Assembly: GCA_020057065.1 (NCBI GenBank)
Contig: JAGVGM010000131.1
Coordinates: 1-50,203, forward strand
Length of the DNA stretch: 50,203 bases
Direction: 5' to 3'
Source of the DNA: Thermodesulfovibrionia bacterium
GTDB taxonomy: Bacteria; Nitrospirota; Thermodesulfovibrionia; UBA6902
The notes beneath the pieces were generated by a model that was not told where the DNA came from, did no database searches, and saw only the letters and a program-made list of their open reading frames with translations. Positions 19,343 through 28,600 of the stretch are shown one piece after another; within the stretch, counting starts at the first letter, position 1; every line of letters begins with the position of its first letter. The position numbers and the translations under genes are program-made.

Positions 19343-21181
19343 ATGGATGTTAAAAAGAAATTGGAGCAGGTCCCATCTTCCCCTGGCATTTATATCATGA
19401 AGGGAAACAAAGAGCAATCTCTTTATGTAGGAAAGGCGAAAAATCTCAAAAGCCGATTGAGGTCGTATTTTCAGGATTCTGCTTTTCTCGATGCACGGAA
19501 ATCAAAGATGGTGCAAGAGATAAAGGACTTTGAATACATTGTCACAAAGAACGAACTTGAGGCGCTGATACTTGAAGCAAATTTTATCAAAAGGCTGAAA
19601 CCTCCCTACAACATAATCCTCAGGGACGACAAAAACTATCCTTATCTCAAACTGACCATTACGGAACAGTGGCCCCGGCTTGAAGTGGTCCGCAAAATAG
19701 AGAAGGACGGCTCACTCTACTATGGCCCGTATATCCCTTCAGGGGGTATGTGGGAAATGCTTAAGTTCATACGGCACAATTTCCCCATCCGGCTCTGCAA
19801 ATACAATCTTGAAAAACCTTTCAGGCCCTGTGTTCAATACCAGATGGGAAGATGTCTGGCGCCGTGTGCAGGCGATAAACGAACATCAGCAGACCATAGC
19901 AGATATCTGGGCATAGTTAACGAGGTCAAATCCTTTATTCAGGGAGAAAAAAAAGAACTCCTTTGCAGTTTGCAAAACCGCATGCAGCAGCTTTCGGACA
20001 AACTGGAATTTGAAGAAGCTGCCAGGATCAGGGACAGGTTAACAGCGCTTGAAAAGGCGTGGGAGTCGCAGCGGGTTATAGCCCCCGAACTCGGGGATGC
20101 AGATGTCATAGGGCTCTACAGAGAAAAACACGAAGCATCCATATTCATGTTATTCATACGAAACGGTATGGTTATCGGCCAAAAGGATTTCTTTCTGAAA
20201 AAGGTCAGCGATATTGAAAACGAAGAACTTGTTGCAAGCTTTATAGAGCAGTTTTATTCAAAAGAGATGCTGCTCCCGCCTCGAATAATCCTTCCTTTAA
20301 AACTACAACTGACAACACAGCAAAAGTGGCTGAGTAAAAAAAGAGGGGCTAAAGTTGAGCTGGATCATGCAAAAAATGGACTTGAAGTTAAAGTATTGAA
20401 GATGGCTGATGATAATGCCATCTACTCGTTTAACAGGCATAAGGAAACAAAGATTGATGAGACGCTTCTGAAAATAAAAGAACTGCTCAGTTTAAAAAAG
20501 GTCCCGACAAAAATCGGGGCCATTGATGTGTCGAATATTTCCGGCTCGGAGGCGGTTGGCGCATTAATCGTCTATGAAAACGGTAAGTTCGTAAAAGATG
20601 GCTACCGGTTATTTAAAATAAAAACAGTTGAAGGAATTGATGATTTTGCCATGATTGGAGAAGTGGCAGGCAGATATCTTAAGAACATGGCAGAAAATGA
20701 ACAAATGTTGCCGATGTTAATTCTCATTGACGGGGGAAGAGGACAACTTGAATCCGCTTTGAAAGCCATGAAACCTTTTGACATTCCGGTTGAAATCGCT
20801 GCGATTGCGAAAGCAAAAGAACGCGGGACCAAGAAAAAACTGTCAGGAATTCGCACAGACATGGACAGGATTTATCTTCCTTCCAAAAGGGAGCCTGTAT
20901 ATCTGGAGCCTTTAATGGCATCAACCCATCTGCTCCAGAAGATACGTGATGAAGCTCATCGATTTGCTGTAAGTTATCATAAGAAACTTCGTAAGAAAAG
21001 GACCTTCGAATCTCCGCTGGAAAAGATCAGGGGTATAGGGAAAACAAGGAGGCTCCAGCTCTTAAGGCATTTCGGCAGTATTGACGGGATAAGAAAGGCG
21101 ACAGTAGAAGAGATAGTATCATTAAAGGGTATGAACAGGAAGGTTGCTGAGGTTTTAAAAGAATCGATAGCAAATAAATAA
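19343..21181 (+). CDS. uvrC: Excinuclease ABC subunit C
   Basis: A 612-residue nuclease of the UvrABC repair complex that makes the two incisions around bulky lesions. The N-terminal GIY-YIG domain has 'PGIYIMKG' and 'SLYVGKAKNLKSRLRSYF'. A UvrB-interacting UVR motif lies at 'LSDKLEFEEAARIRDRL'. The RNase H-like 3' nuclease domain contains 'GAIDVSNISGSEAVGALIV' and 'LILIDGGRGQL'. Tandem helix-hairpin-helix motifs end the protein. The ATG at 19343 is chosen because 'MDVKKKLEQVPSSPGIY' is the usual start and the TATAAT box ends 6 nt upstream; a start at 19325 would overlap that box. Confidence 0.96.
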   Translation: MDVKKKLEQVPSSPGIYIMKGNKEQSLYVGKAKNLKSRLRSYFQDSAFLDARKSKMVQEIKDFEYIVTKNELEALILEANFIKRLKPPYNIILRDDKNYPYLKLTITEQWPRLEVVRKIEKDGSLYYGPYIPSGGMWEMLKFIRHNFPIRLCKYNLEKPFRPCVQYQMGRCLAPCAGDKRTSADHSRYLGIVNEVKSFIQGEKKELLCSLQNRMQQLSDKLEFEEAARIRDRLTALEKAWESQRVIAPELGDADVIGLYREKHEASIFMLFIRNGMVIGQKDFFLKKVSDIENEELVASFIEQFYSKEMLLPPRIILPLKLQLTTQQKWLSKKRGAKVELDHAKNGLEVKVLKMADDNAIYSFNRHKETKIDETLLKIKELLSLKKVPTKIGAIDVSNISGSEAVGALIVYENGKFVKDGYRLFKIKTVEGIDDFAMIGEVAGRYLKNMAENEQMLPMLILIDGGRGQLESALKAMKPFDIPVEIAAIAKAKERGTKKKLSGIRTDMDRIYLPSKREPVYLEPLMASTHLLQKIRDEAHRFAVSYHKKLRKKRTFESPLEKIRGIGKTRRLQLLRHFGSIDGIRKATVEEIVSLKGMNRKVAEVLKESIANK

Positions 21182-21256
21182 TCCTCGATTGAAGACTTAG
21201 TGTATAATTGAAAATAATTTTAAAAAGGCATTGCCTCAAATTATGCCGATAGATAA

Positions 21257-21328
21257 ATGCCTATAATTTACGACAACATAGAAAATCATCTCACCAACGG
21301 CTTAAAAGAAATAGAAGCATGGCAATAA
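21257..21328 (+). other. Short ORF overlapping the hsdM start
   Basis: A 23-codon frame starting 'MPIIYDNIENHLTNGLKE' overlaps the hsdM start by 10 bp. It resembles, from memory, the first residues of some large defence-type helicases, so it may be a scrap left by an earlier insertion; it could equally be a short leader ORF or chance. Upstream (21203-21208) there is a TATAAT without a convincing -35 box. Confidence 0.25.
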
Positions 21329-23721
21329 GAAAATCTGAACTCTACAGTTCCCTCTGGGCAAGCTGCGATGAGCTCCGGGGCGGTATGGATGCCAGCCAGT
21401 ACAAGGACTATGTGCTGGTGATGCTGTTCATCAAATACGTCAGCGATAAATTCGCGGGTGTGCCTTATGCGCCCATTACAATTCCCGAAGGCGCAACCTT
21501 CAATGATATGGTGGCGCTCAAAGGGAAGCCCACCATCGGCGATGACATAAACAAGAAGATCATCGCCCCCCTTGCGGACGCGAATAAGTTGTCCGACATG
21601 CCGGACTTTAATGATGTAAGCAAACTCGGCAGCGGTAAGGAGATGGTTGACCGCCTTACCAACCTGATCGCCATCTTTGAGAACAAGGCGCTGGACTTCA
21701 GCAAGAACCGGGCAGAGGGCGATGATATCCTCGGCGATGCTTATGAATATCTGATGCGCCACTTCGCTACGGAAAGCGGCAAAAGCAAGGGGCAGTTCTA
21801 TACCCCTTCGGAAGTCAGCCGCATTATTGCAAAGATTATCGGGATTAATCCTGCCAACACCAGCGGGCAAACAACTGCTCACGACCCCACCAGCGGTTCC
21901 GGTTCCTTGCTCCTGAAGGTTGCTGATGAAGCAGGAAAGAGCATTACTCTTTACGGGCAGGAGAAAGACTCCGCCACTGCCGGGTTGGCCCGCATGAATA
22001 TGATTCTGCATAATAATCCAACCGCAGAAATCAAACAGGGCAACACCCTGGCCAATCCACTTTTCACGAATGAACAAGGCGCGCTTAAGACCTATGACTA
22101 TGTGGTTGCCAATCCCCCGTTTAGTGATAAACGCTGGGGTAATGGCGTAGACGCTGTTGGTGACATTCACGGCAGGTTTAAAGATTATGGCATTCCCCCG
22201 GCGAAAAACGGGGATTACGCCTATCTGCTTCATATTATCCGTACTCTGAAAAGCAAGGGGAAGGGGGCCTGCATTCTTCCTCACGGGGTTTTGTTCAGGG
22301 GCAACGCGGAGGCTGAGATCCGCAAGAATATTATTCGCAAGGGATACATTAAGGGAATTATCGGCCTGCCTGCCAACCTCTTTTACGGCACAGGCATTCC
22401 GGCCTGCATTATTGTGCTTGATAAAGAGAATGCCCATAATCGCAAAGGCATTTTCATGATAGATGCCGGTAAGGGTTTTATGAAAGACGGCAATAAGAAC
22501 CGGCTCCGCAGTATGGACATTCACAAGATTGTCGATGTCTTCAATAAGCAGATCGAGATTGCTAAGTACTCAAAGATGGTTCCATTTGCCGAGATTGAGA
22601 AGAATGAATACAACCTGAACATCCCCCGTTATATCGACAGTCAGGAAGCCGAAGACATTCAAAATATTGAAGCTCATCTTTTAGGTGACATTCCAGGCGC
22701 GGATATTGACGCACTGGGAAGCTATTGGAAAGTATGTCCGACGCTCAAAGATTCACTTGTCAGCAAGAGTAAACGGAAAAGTTACATGAAACTGAAGGTT
22801 GAAAAGGATGCCATCAAGAAAACTATTTTTGAGCACCTTGAGTTTGAAGCCTTTATCCGTGAGATGAATGCCCTGTTTACCAAATGGAAAAAGAAGAGCA
22901 CTGCTTTCCTGAAAGAACTGGAAGCGGGCCTGCACCCCAAAGAAGTGATCTTTGAGCTTTCTGAAAATCTGCTGGCGCACTACACCGGCAAAAACCTGAT
23001 TGACAATTACGATGTTTATCAGCACCTGATGGATTACTGGGCTGAGGTAATGCAGGATGACTGTTACATAGTCGCCGCTGAGGGCTGGAAGGCCGAGACC
23101 TACCGCATACTGGTTGAAAACAAGCAGAAGAAAATGGTGGACAAAGGCTGGACCTGCGACCTTGTCCCAAAAAAGCTGATGATAAACCGCTTTTTCCGTA
23201 AAGAAAAACAGGCCATTGAAGCACTGGAAGCCAAAGGCGAGACCCTTGCCGGACAGCTTATTGAACTGGAAGAAGAACACAGCGGTGAAGAGGGCTTTTT
23301 TGCTGAACTGGACAAGGTAAACAAGGGCAATGTGCAGAACCGGCTGAAAGAGATCAAAGGTGATGCCGACGCGAAGGAAGAGATAAAGGTTTTAAAGACC
23401 TACCTTGACCTTCTTGAACAGCAGGCTGAAACCAACAGGAAAATCAAAGAAGCCGGGGCTGAACTGGATAAAAAACTCTATGCCAAATATCCCACGCTTA
23501 CTGAAGACGAGATTAAAACCCTGGTGGTGGATGACAAGTGGATGGCGACCATCGACAAGGACATCCACACTGAAATGGATCGGATCAGCCAGCGGTTGAC
23601 CCAGCGGATAAAAGAACTGGCAGAGCGGTATGAGACGCCTTTGCCAAAGCAAACCGCTGAAGTCAGTGAGTTGGAAAAGAGGGTCAACGGCCACTTGGAA
23701 AAGATGGGGTACATTGTCTGA
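21319..23721 (+). CDS. hsdM: Type I restriction-modification methyltransferase subunit (system 1)
   Basis: An 800-residue HsdM. The N-terminal helical domain begins 'AIRKSELYSSLWASCDELRG'. The SAM-dependent N6-adenine methyltransferase core has motif I 'DPTSGSGSLLL' (about 190) and catalytic 'NPPF' (about 264). After residue 480 a long charged, helical extension runs to the end, as in many longer HsdM proteins, and probably contacts HsdS. The stop codon lies inside the left arm of a palindromic element (TTGTCTGAACTATGATT), so the last residues and the stop are repeat-derived. No clear Shine-Dalgarno site. By eye the gene is richer in GC than proB and uvrC, in keeping with horizontal origin. 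Confidence 0.95.
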   Translation: MAIRKSELYSSLWASCDELRGGMDASQYKDYVLVMLFIKYVSDKFAGVPYAPITIPEGATFNDMVALKGKPTIGDDINKKIIAPLADANKLSDMPDFNDVSKLGSGKEMVDRLTNLIAIFENKALDFSKNRAEGDDILGDAYEYLMRHFATESGKSKGQFYTPSEVSRIIAKIIGINPANTSGQTTAHDPTSGSGSLLLKVADEAGKSITLYGQEKDSATAGLARMNMILHNNPTAEIKQGNTLANPLFTNEQGALKTYDYVVANPPFSDKRWGNGVDAVGDIHGRFKDYGIPPAKNGDYAYLLHIIRTLKSKGKGACILPHGVLFRGNAEAEIRKNIIRKGYIKGIIGLPANLFYGTGIPACIIVLDKENAHNRKGIFMIDAGKGFMKDGNKNRLRSMDIHKIVDVFNKQIEIAKYSKMVPFAEIEKNEYNLNIPRYIDSQEAEDIQNIEAHLLGDIPGADIDALGSYWKVCPTLKDSLVSKSKRKSYMKLKVEKDAIKKTIFEHLEFEAFIREMNALFTKWKKKSTAFLKELEAGLHPKEVIFELSENLLAHYTGKNLIDNYDVYQHLMDYWAEVMQDDCYIVAAEGWKAETYRILVENKQKKMVDKGWTCDLVPKKLMINRFFRKEKQAIEALEAKGETLAGQLIELEEEHSGEEGFFAELDKVNKGNVQNRLKEIKGDADAKEEIKVLKTYLDLLEQQAETNRKIKEAGAELDKKLYAKYPTLTEDEIKTLVVDDKWMATIDKDIHTEMDRISQRLTQRIKELAERYETPLPKQTAEVSELEKRVNGHLEKMGYIV

Positions 23722-24248
23722 ACTATGATTTGTGTGATTTTTGTGATTAAGATGATTACTAAAAACAAAAAAATAAAACTCAGAGAAACTCTATGATTAA
23801 AGAACAATATAAACATTCAGAGCTGACTTCTAAAATCATTGGCTGTGCGATGACCGTGCATAAGACTCTTGGCAACGGGTTTCAGGAAGTGATTTATCAG
23901 AGGGCATTGGAAATTGAAATGAGTTTGGCAGGTCTGGTATTCAACAGAGAGTTTGAAATGCCCATCTTCTATCGTGAGCAGCAGATCGGCACACGAAGAG
24001 TTGATTTTCTGATTGAAGACGTTATATCCGTTGAATTGAAGGCCCTAACTGCGTTAGAACCGGTCCATTTTGCCCAAGCCATCAATTACCTTGAAGCCTA
24101 CAATCTCGAAATCGGCTTGCTCATCAATTTCGGAGAAACCAGCCTAACCTTCAAACGGCTTGCGAACAAGAAGTTCAAGCCTCAATCACAACAGGAGTCA
24201 TGCTAATCACGGTAATCACATGAATCAAAAAAATCATAGTTCAGACAA
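23714..24248. mobile_element. Palindromic element carrying the GxxExxY gene
   Basis: Perfect 17-bp inverted arms TTGTCTGAACTATGATT (23714-23730) and AATCATAGTTCAGACAA (24232-24248) enclose the GxxExxY gene. Next to each arm lie similar TGATT-rich imperfect repeats (for example TGTGATTTTTGTGATT on the left). The left arm contains the hsdM stop; the right arm encodes the first residues of HsdS. Whether it moves is unknown; no transposase is present. Confidence 0.65.
23793..24206 (+). CDS. GxxExxY-family protein (PD-(D/E)xK nuclease-like)
   Basis: A 137-residue protein with the naming motif G-F-Q-E-V-I-Y in 'GNGFQEVIYQRAL' (about residues 30-42). A likely PD-(D/E)xK core follows: 'RRVDFLIEDVISVELKAL' places an Asp and an E-x-K triad at nuclease-like spacing. 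The molecular function of the family is not established to my knowledge; nuclease activity is inferred from the motif. The gene lies between hsdM and hsdS, enclosed by inverted arms of a palindromic element, and its 3' end overlaps a possible longer hsdS frame. It may be a cargo gene of the element rather than part of the restriction system. Confidence 0.88.
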   Translation: MIKEQYKHSELTSKIIGCAMTVHKTLGNGFQEVIYQRALEIEMSLAGLVFNREFEMPIFYREQQIGTRRVDFLIEDVISVELKALTALEPVHFAQAINYLEAYNLEIGLLINFGETSLTFKRLANKKFKPQSQQESC

Positions 24249-25566
24249 GGGGTACAAACAGACTGAGGTGGGGGTGATTCCTGAGGATTGGGAGGTGAAA
24301 AAGTTGGGGGAGATTTCCAATGTCAAAACTGGCCCTTTCGGTTCAGCATTGCATGAGAGAGATTATGTAGAAGATGGGACACCGATAATAACAGTTGAGC
24401 ATTTGGGAGAGCAAGGCGTTGTTCACGAGAATTTACCAATGGTATCAGATTCTGATAAAAAAAGATTGGCTGCTTATTCGTTGCAACCCGATGATATAGT
24501 TTTTAGTCGAGTAGGCTCTGTTGATAGAAACTCATTGATTAGCAAAAAAGAAAACGGATGGTTGTTTTCCGGTCGTTTACTACGAATCCGCATTAATGAA
24601 AAGAATGTTTATCCGGCGTTTCTAAGTTATTATTTCCATTCTGACCCAACCAAACAAAGAATAAGAACTGTTGCAGTTGGGCAAACGATGGCATCATTGA
24701 ACACGCAGATTCTGAATAATGTTCAAGTCACCTTTCCCCCCACCAAAGCCGAACAAACCGCAATTGCAATCGTCCTGAGCGATGCCGATGCACTGATCCA
24801 ATCCCTGGAAAAACTCATTGCTAAAAAACGCAACATCAAGCAGGGAGCCATGCAAAAATGTCTGAACTGTGATTCGTATGATTTGTATGATGAAGATGAT
24901 TTAAAGATTCAGAAAAAAAATCAGGGCAATCAAAAGAATCATAAAAATCACAGTTCAGACAAGTGGGTGGTGAAGAAGTTGGGGGAGGTAGCAGTACTAA
25001 AAGCGAGAATTGGTTGGCAGGGTCTTACAACTGCCGAATATAAAGAAACAGGCGATTATTTCTTAATAACTGGCACTGATTTCAAAAATGGATTCATTGA
25101 TTGGGGAAACTGCGTTTATGTAGATGATCAGCGATATAAACAAGACAAAAATATTCAGGTAAAAGAAAATGATGTTCTTGTTACAAAAGACGGTACCATT
25201 GGCAAAGTTGCATTTATAAAAAATATCCCGAAACCAGCGACATTGAATAGCGGTGTCTTTGTAATACGACCTACCGAGCAATCTTTTCACCCTGAATTCT
25301 TTTACTATTTATTACTGTCAGAACATTTTAAAATATTCTTGTCCCAGCTTAGTGCGGGTTCTACAATAAATCATCTATATCAAAAGGATTTTGTTCATTT
25401 TGAATTTCAAACTCCAAAAACTATTGAAGAACAAACCCGCATCGCCACCATCCTCTCCGACATGGACGCCGAAATCGCTGCACTGGAAACAAAACTCACC
25501 AAATACAAACAGATAAAACAGGGGATGATGCAGGAATTGCTGACGGGAAGAACGAGGTTGATATGA
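24220..25566 (+). CDS. hsdS: Type I specificity subunit HsdS (system 1)
   Basis: A 448-residue specificity subunit with two target-recognition domains, each followed by a conserved helix. TRD1 runs from 'TEVGVIPEDWEVKKLGEI' to 'AEQTAIAIVLSDADALIQSL'; TRD2 from 'WVVKKLGEVAVLKARIG' to 'EEQTRIATILSDMDAEIAAL' and 'MMQELLTGRTRL'. The ATG at 24220 is preferred; an upstream frame (24160) reads only into repeat sequence. Both TRDs are preceded by the repeat-encoded peptide 'KNHSSDK'. The usual central linker is replaced by a repeat-derived segment ('NCDSYDLYDEDDLKIQKK', about residues 216-233, continuing to 'NHSSDK'). It determines the DNA site recognised by the HsdRMS complex. Confidence 0.92.
   Translation: MNQKNHSSDKGYKQTEVGVIPEDWEVKKLGEISNVKTGPFGSALHERDYVEDGTPIITVEHLGEQGVVHENLPMVSDSDKKRLAAYSLQPDDIVFSRVGSVDRNSLISKKENGWLFSGRLLRIRINEKNVYPAFLSYYFHSDPTKQRIRTVAVGQTMASLNTQILNNVQVTFPPTKAEQTAIAIVLSDADALIQSLEKLIAKKRNIKQGAMQKCLNCDSYDLYDEDDLKIQKKNQGNQKNHKNHSSDKWVVKKLGEVAVLKARIGWQGLTTAEYKETGDYFLITGTDFKNGFIDWGNCVYVDDQRYKQDKNIQVKENDVLVTKDGTIGKVAFIKNIPKPATLNSGVFVIRPTEQSFHPEFFYYLLLSEHFKIFLSQLSAGSTINHLYQKDFVHFEFQTPKTIEEQTRIATILSDMDAEIAALETKLTKYKQIKQGMMQELLTGRTRLI
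24859..24961. repeat. Palindromic element inside hsdS encoding the inter-domain linker
   Basis: Perfect 16-bp inverted arms TGTCTGAACTGTGATT (24859-24874) and AATCACAGTTCAGACA (24946-24961) bound a 103-bp copy of the same repeat family found at 23714-24248, here without a gene inside. It is read through in frame, with no stop, and encodes the link between TRD1 and TRD2. Confidence 0.78.
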
Positions 25567-25655
25567 TATGCTTGAATGAAGAACTGAAATAAGGAGTTGT
25601 CTTATTTTAGTTTTTGGCAATAATCTAAAATAACAGACGAGGATATTATAATTTC

Positions 25656-28600
25656 ATGATTAAGCAATTTTCCGCAGTCGGACAAATAGAACGCATCACC
25701 CAAAACCGGGTGGTGAAGCTATTCCGCGACACGCTGGACTACACATACCTCGGGAATTGGGAAGACCTTCCTGACAATAGCAATATCGAGGAAAAGTTCT
25801 TAGCTACCTACCTCACAAAAAAAAGGTACAGCACAACCCAGATTACTAAGGCACTGTACGAGCTGCGGGTCACAGCCAACAACTACAATGAGAGCCTCTA
25901 TACCAACAATAAAAATGTCTACAAACTGCTCCGCTATGGTGTTCAGGTAAAAGCGGAAGCAGGCGACAACTTTGAAACCGTCCATCTCATAGACTGGAAG
26001 AATCCGGAGAAAAACGACTTTGCCATTGCAGAAGAAGTCACCGTTCTTGGCAACCATGAAAAACGGCCTGATATTGTTCTCTATGTAAACGGTATTGCCA
26101 TCGGGGTATTGGAACTCAAACGCAGCATAGTCTCTATCGGTGATGGTATCAGGCAAAGCATTGTCAATCAAAGGCCGGAGTTCATCGGTTCCTTTTTCTC
26201 AACGGTGCAGTTTGTACTTGCTGGAAACGACACCGAAGGTTTGCGCTACGGTACCGTTGGCACGCCGGAAAAGTTCTTCCTCAATTGGAAGGAAGATGTA
26301 GAGGATGTTAGCCGATTGCAATTGGATAAATACCTGCTCAGGCTTTGCAATAAAAAGCGGCTGATAGAAATTATGTATGACTTTGTGCTCTTTGACGGCG
26401 GCAAGAAAAAACTTCCGCGTACACATCAGTACTTTAGCATTAAGGCCGCACAGGAACACATCCGCAGACGTGAGGGCGGTATCATCTGGCACACACAGGG
26501 GAGCGGCAAGAGCATCGTCATGGTGCTGCTCGCCAAGTGGATTTTAGAGAACAATCCTAATGCCCGTGTTGTCATCATTACCGACCGTGATGAACTGGAT
26601 AAGCAGATCGAGCGGGTTTTTAACGAGACAGGTGAGCCTATCAAGCGCACTACCAGCGGCCGTGATTTAATGGCACAACTGGCAGAGGCCAAACCGAGGC
26701 TGCTTTGCTCTCTGGTGCATAAGTTCGGCAAGAAGGGTGTCGATAACTTTGAGGAGTTCATTAAAGAACTGGAAAGCCAGCCTACCAAAGCAGTTGGAGA
26801 ACTATTTTTATTTGTTGATGAATGTCATCGTACCCAAAGCGGCAAGCTGCACCGCACGATGAAGGCGATGCTGCCCAGCGCCATTTTTATTGGCTTTACA
26901 GGCACCCCTCTTCTTAAACAGGACAAGCAGACCAGCCTGGAAGTATTTGGCAAATATATCCACACCTACAAGTTCAATGAGGCAGTTGAAGATGAAGTGG
27001 TGCTGGACCTGATCTATGAAGCGCGTGACATTGACCAGAAGATTTCTTCCCCGGAGCGCATAGATGCCTGGTTTGAATCCAAGACCAAAGGCTTAAACGA
27101 CTTTCAAAAATCAGAGCTGAAAAAGAAATGGGGCACGATGCAGAAAGTGCTCAGTTCCAAATCCCGCATGGAGAAAGTTGTAAGCGACATCATCTTCGAT
27201 TTCAATGTAAAGCCACGGCTAAGTTCTGAAAGAGGAAATGCCATTTTGATCGCCTCCAGCATTTATGAGGCGTGCCGCTATTTTGAACTGTTTCAAAAGA
27301 CTGAACTGAAGGGCAAATGCGCCGTTGTTACATCCTATAACCCCGTCACTCGCGACATTACCACTGAAGATACCGGTGCCAATACTGAAACGGAAAAGCA
27401 ATTTATCTATAAAACATACACTGATTTATTGGGCGACAAAAAAACCGAAACCTACGAAGATGAGGCAAAGGAAAAATTTATCAAAGAACCGGCAAACATG
27501 CGCTTGCTTGTTGTTGTGGCTAAACTTCTGGTGGGTTTTGATGCGCCACCTTGTACATATCTTTATATCGATAAATCCATGCAGGATCATGGCCTGTTTC
27601 AGGCTATCTGCCGGGTAAACCGGCTGGATACCGAAGATAAACAGTTCGGTTACATCGTGGACTACAAAGACCTCTTCCGGAAAGTTGAAGATGCGGTAGC
27701 GGTGTATACCTCTGAACTGGATTATGACGAGTTTGAAAAATCAGACTGCGATATTCTGCTGCAAGACCGTCTGAAAAAGGGACGTGAACGCCTTGATAAC
27801 GCCTTAGAAGAAAATGCTCTGCTCTGTGAACCGGTGGCCCTTCCAAAAGATACCCTGGCGTATATCCGCTACTTCTGCGGCAACCCGGAAATCCCCGAAG
27901 AGCTGAAAAGCCGGGAAGTGCAGAGGACTGCCTTATACAAATCTACGGTGGCATTGATAAGGGCCTATGCCAATATTGCAGATGAGATGGAAGCGGCAGA
28001 CTATAGCGAAAAAGAGGTTGCGGATATTAAAAAGCAAATCGGCTTTTATTTAAACCTGCGTGAAGAAATCCGAAAAGCAAGTGGCGAGACTCTTGACTTG
28101 AAAACCTATGAAGCCGATATGCGACATCTGATTGATAACTACATTCAGGCGGATGAACCAAAAAAGATTTCACCTTTCGGAGACCTGACTCTTTTAGAAA
28201 TTATTGTTAATACAGGTATTGCTGACGCCATAAACAGTTTGCCTAAAGGCATACGGGGCAGCAAGGAAGCTGTTGCCGAAACCATCGAGAATAATGTTAG
28301 AAGTAAAATCATTAAGGATCATTTGATAGACCCGGCATTTTTTGAAGAAATGTCGAAGCTGCTTAATTCAATCATCAAAGAGCGCAAGGCCAATGCCATC
28401 AGCTATGAAGCGTACCTGAGAAAGATTGCCGAGTTGGCGAAGAAGGTGAATGAAGGGAAAAGCGAAAGCACCCCGGATGCTTTAAATACACCTGCGAAGA
28501 GGGCACTGTACAATAATTTAAGCAACAACGAAGACCTGGCATTGGCTGTCCATGAAAAAGTTGTCACTTACAGGCCGGATAACTGGAAAGGCAACAAAAC

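Noticed and set aside
21286-22524. A 412-codon open frame on the minus strand inside hsdM of system 1
   Set aside because: It lies opposite a certain HsdM gene with full catalytic motifs; the antisense translation has no recognisable motif and no ribosome-binding site. It is a codon-usage shadow.
24160-24219. Upstream start for HsdS of system 1
   Set aside because: It would translate palindrome DNA and overlap the GxxExxY gene; the ATG at 24220 fits better.
23714-24961. CRISPR array suggested by repeated ATCA-rich segments
   Set aside because: Repeats are irregular, partly inverted and include coding DNA; there are no equal spacers and no cas genes in the window.
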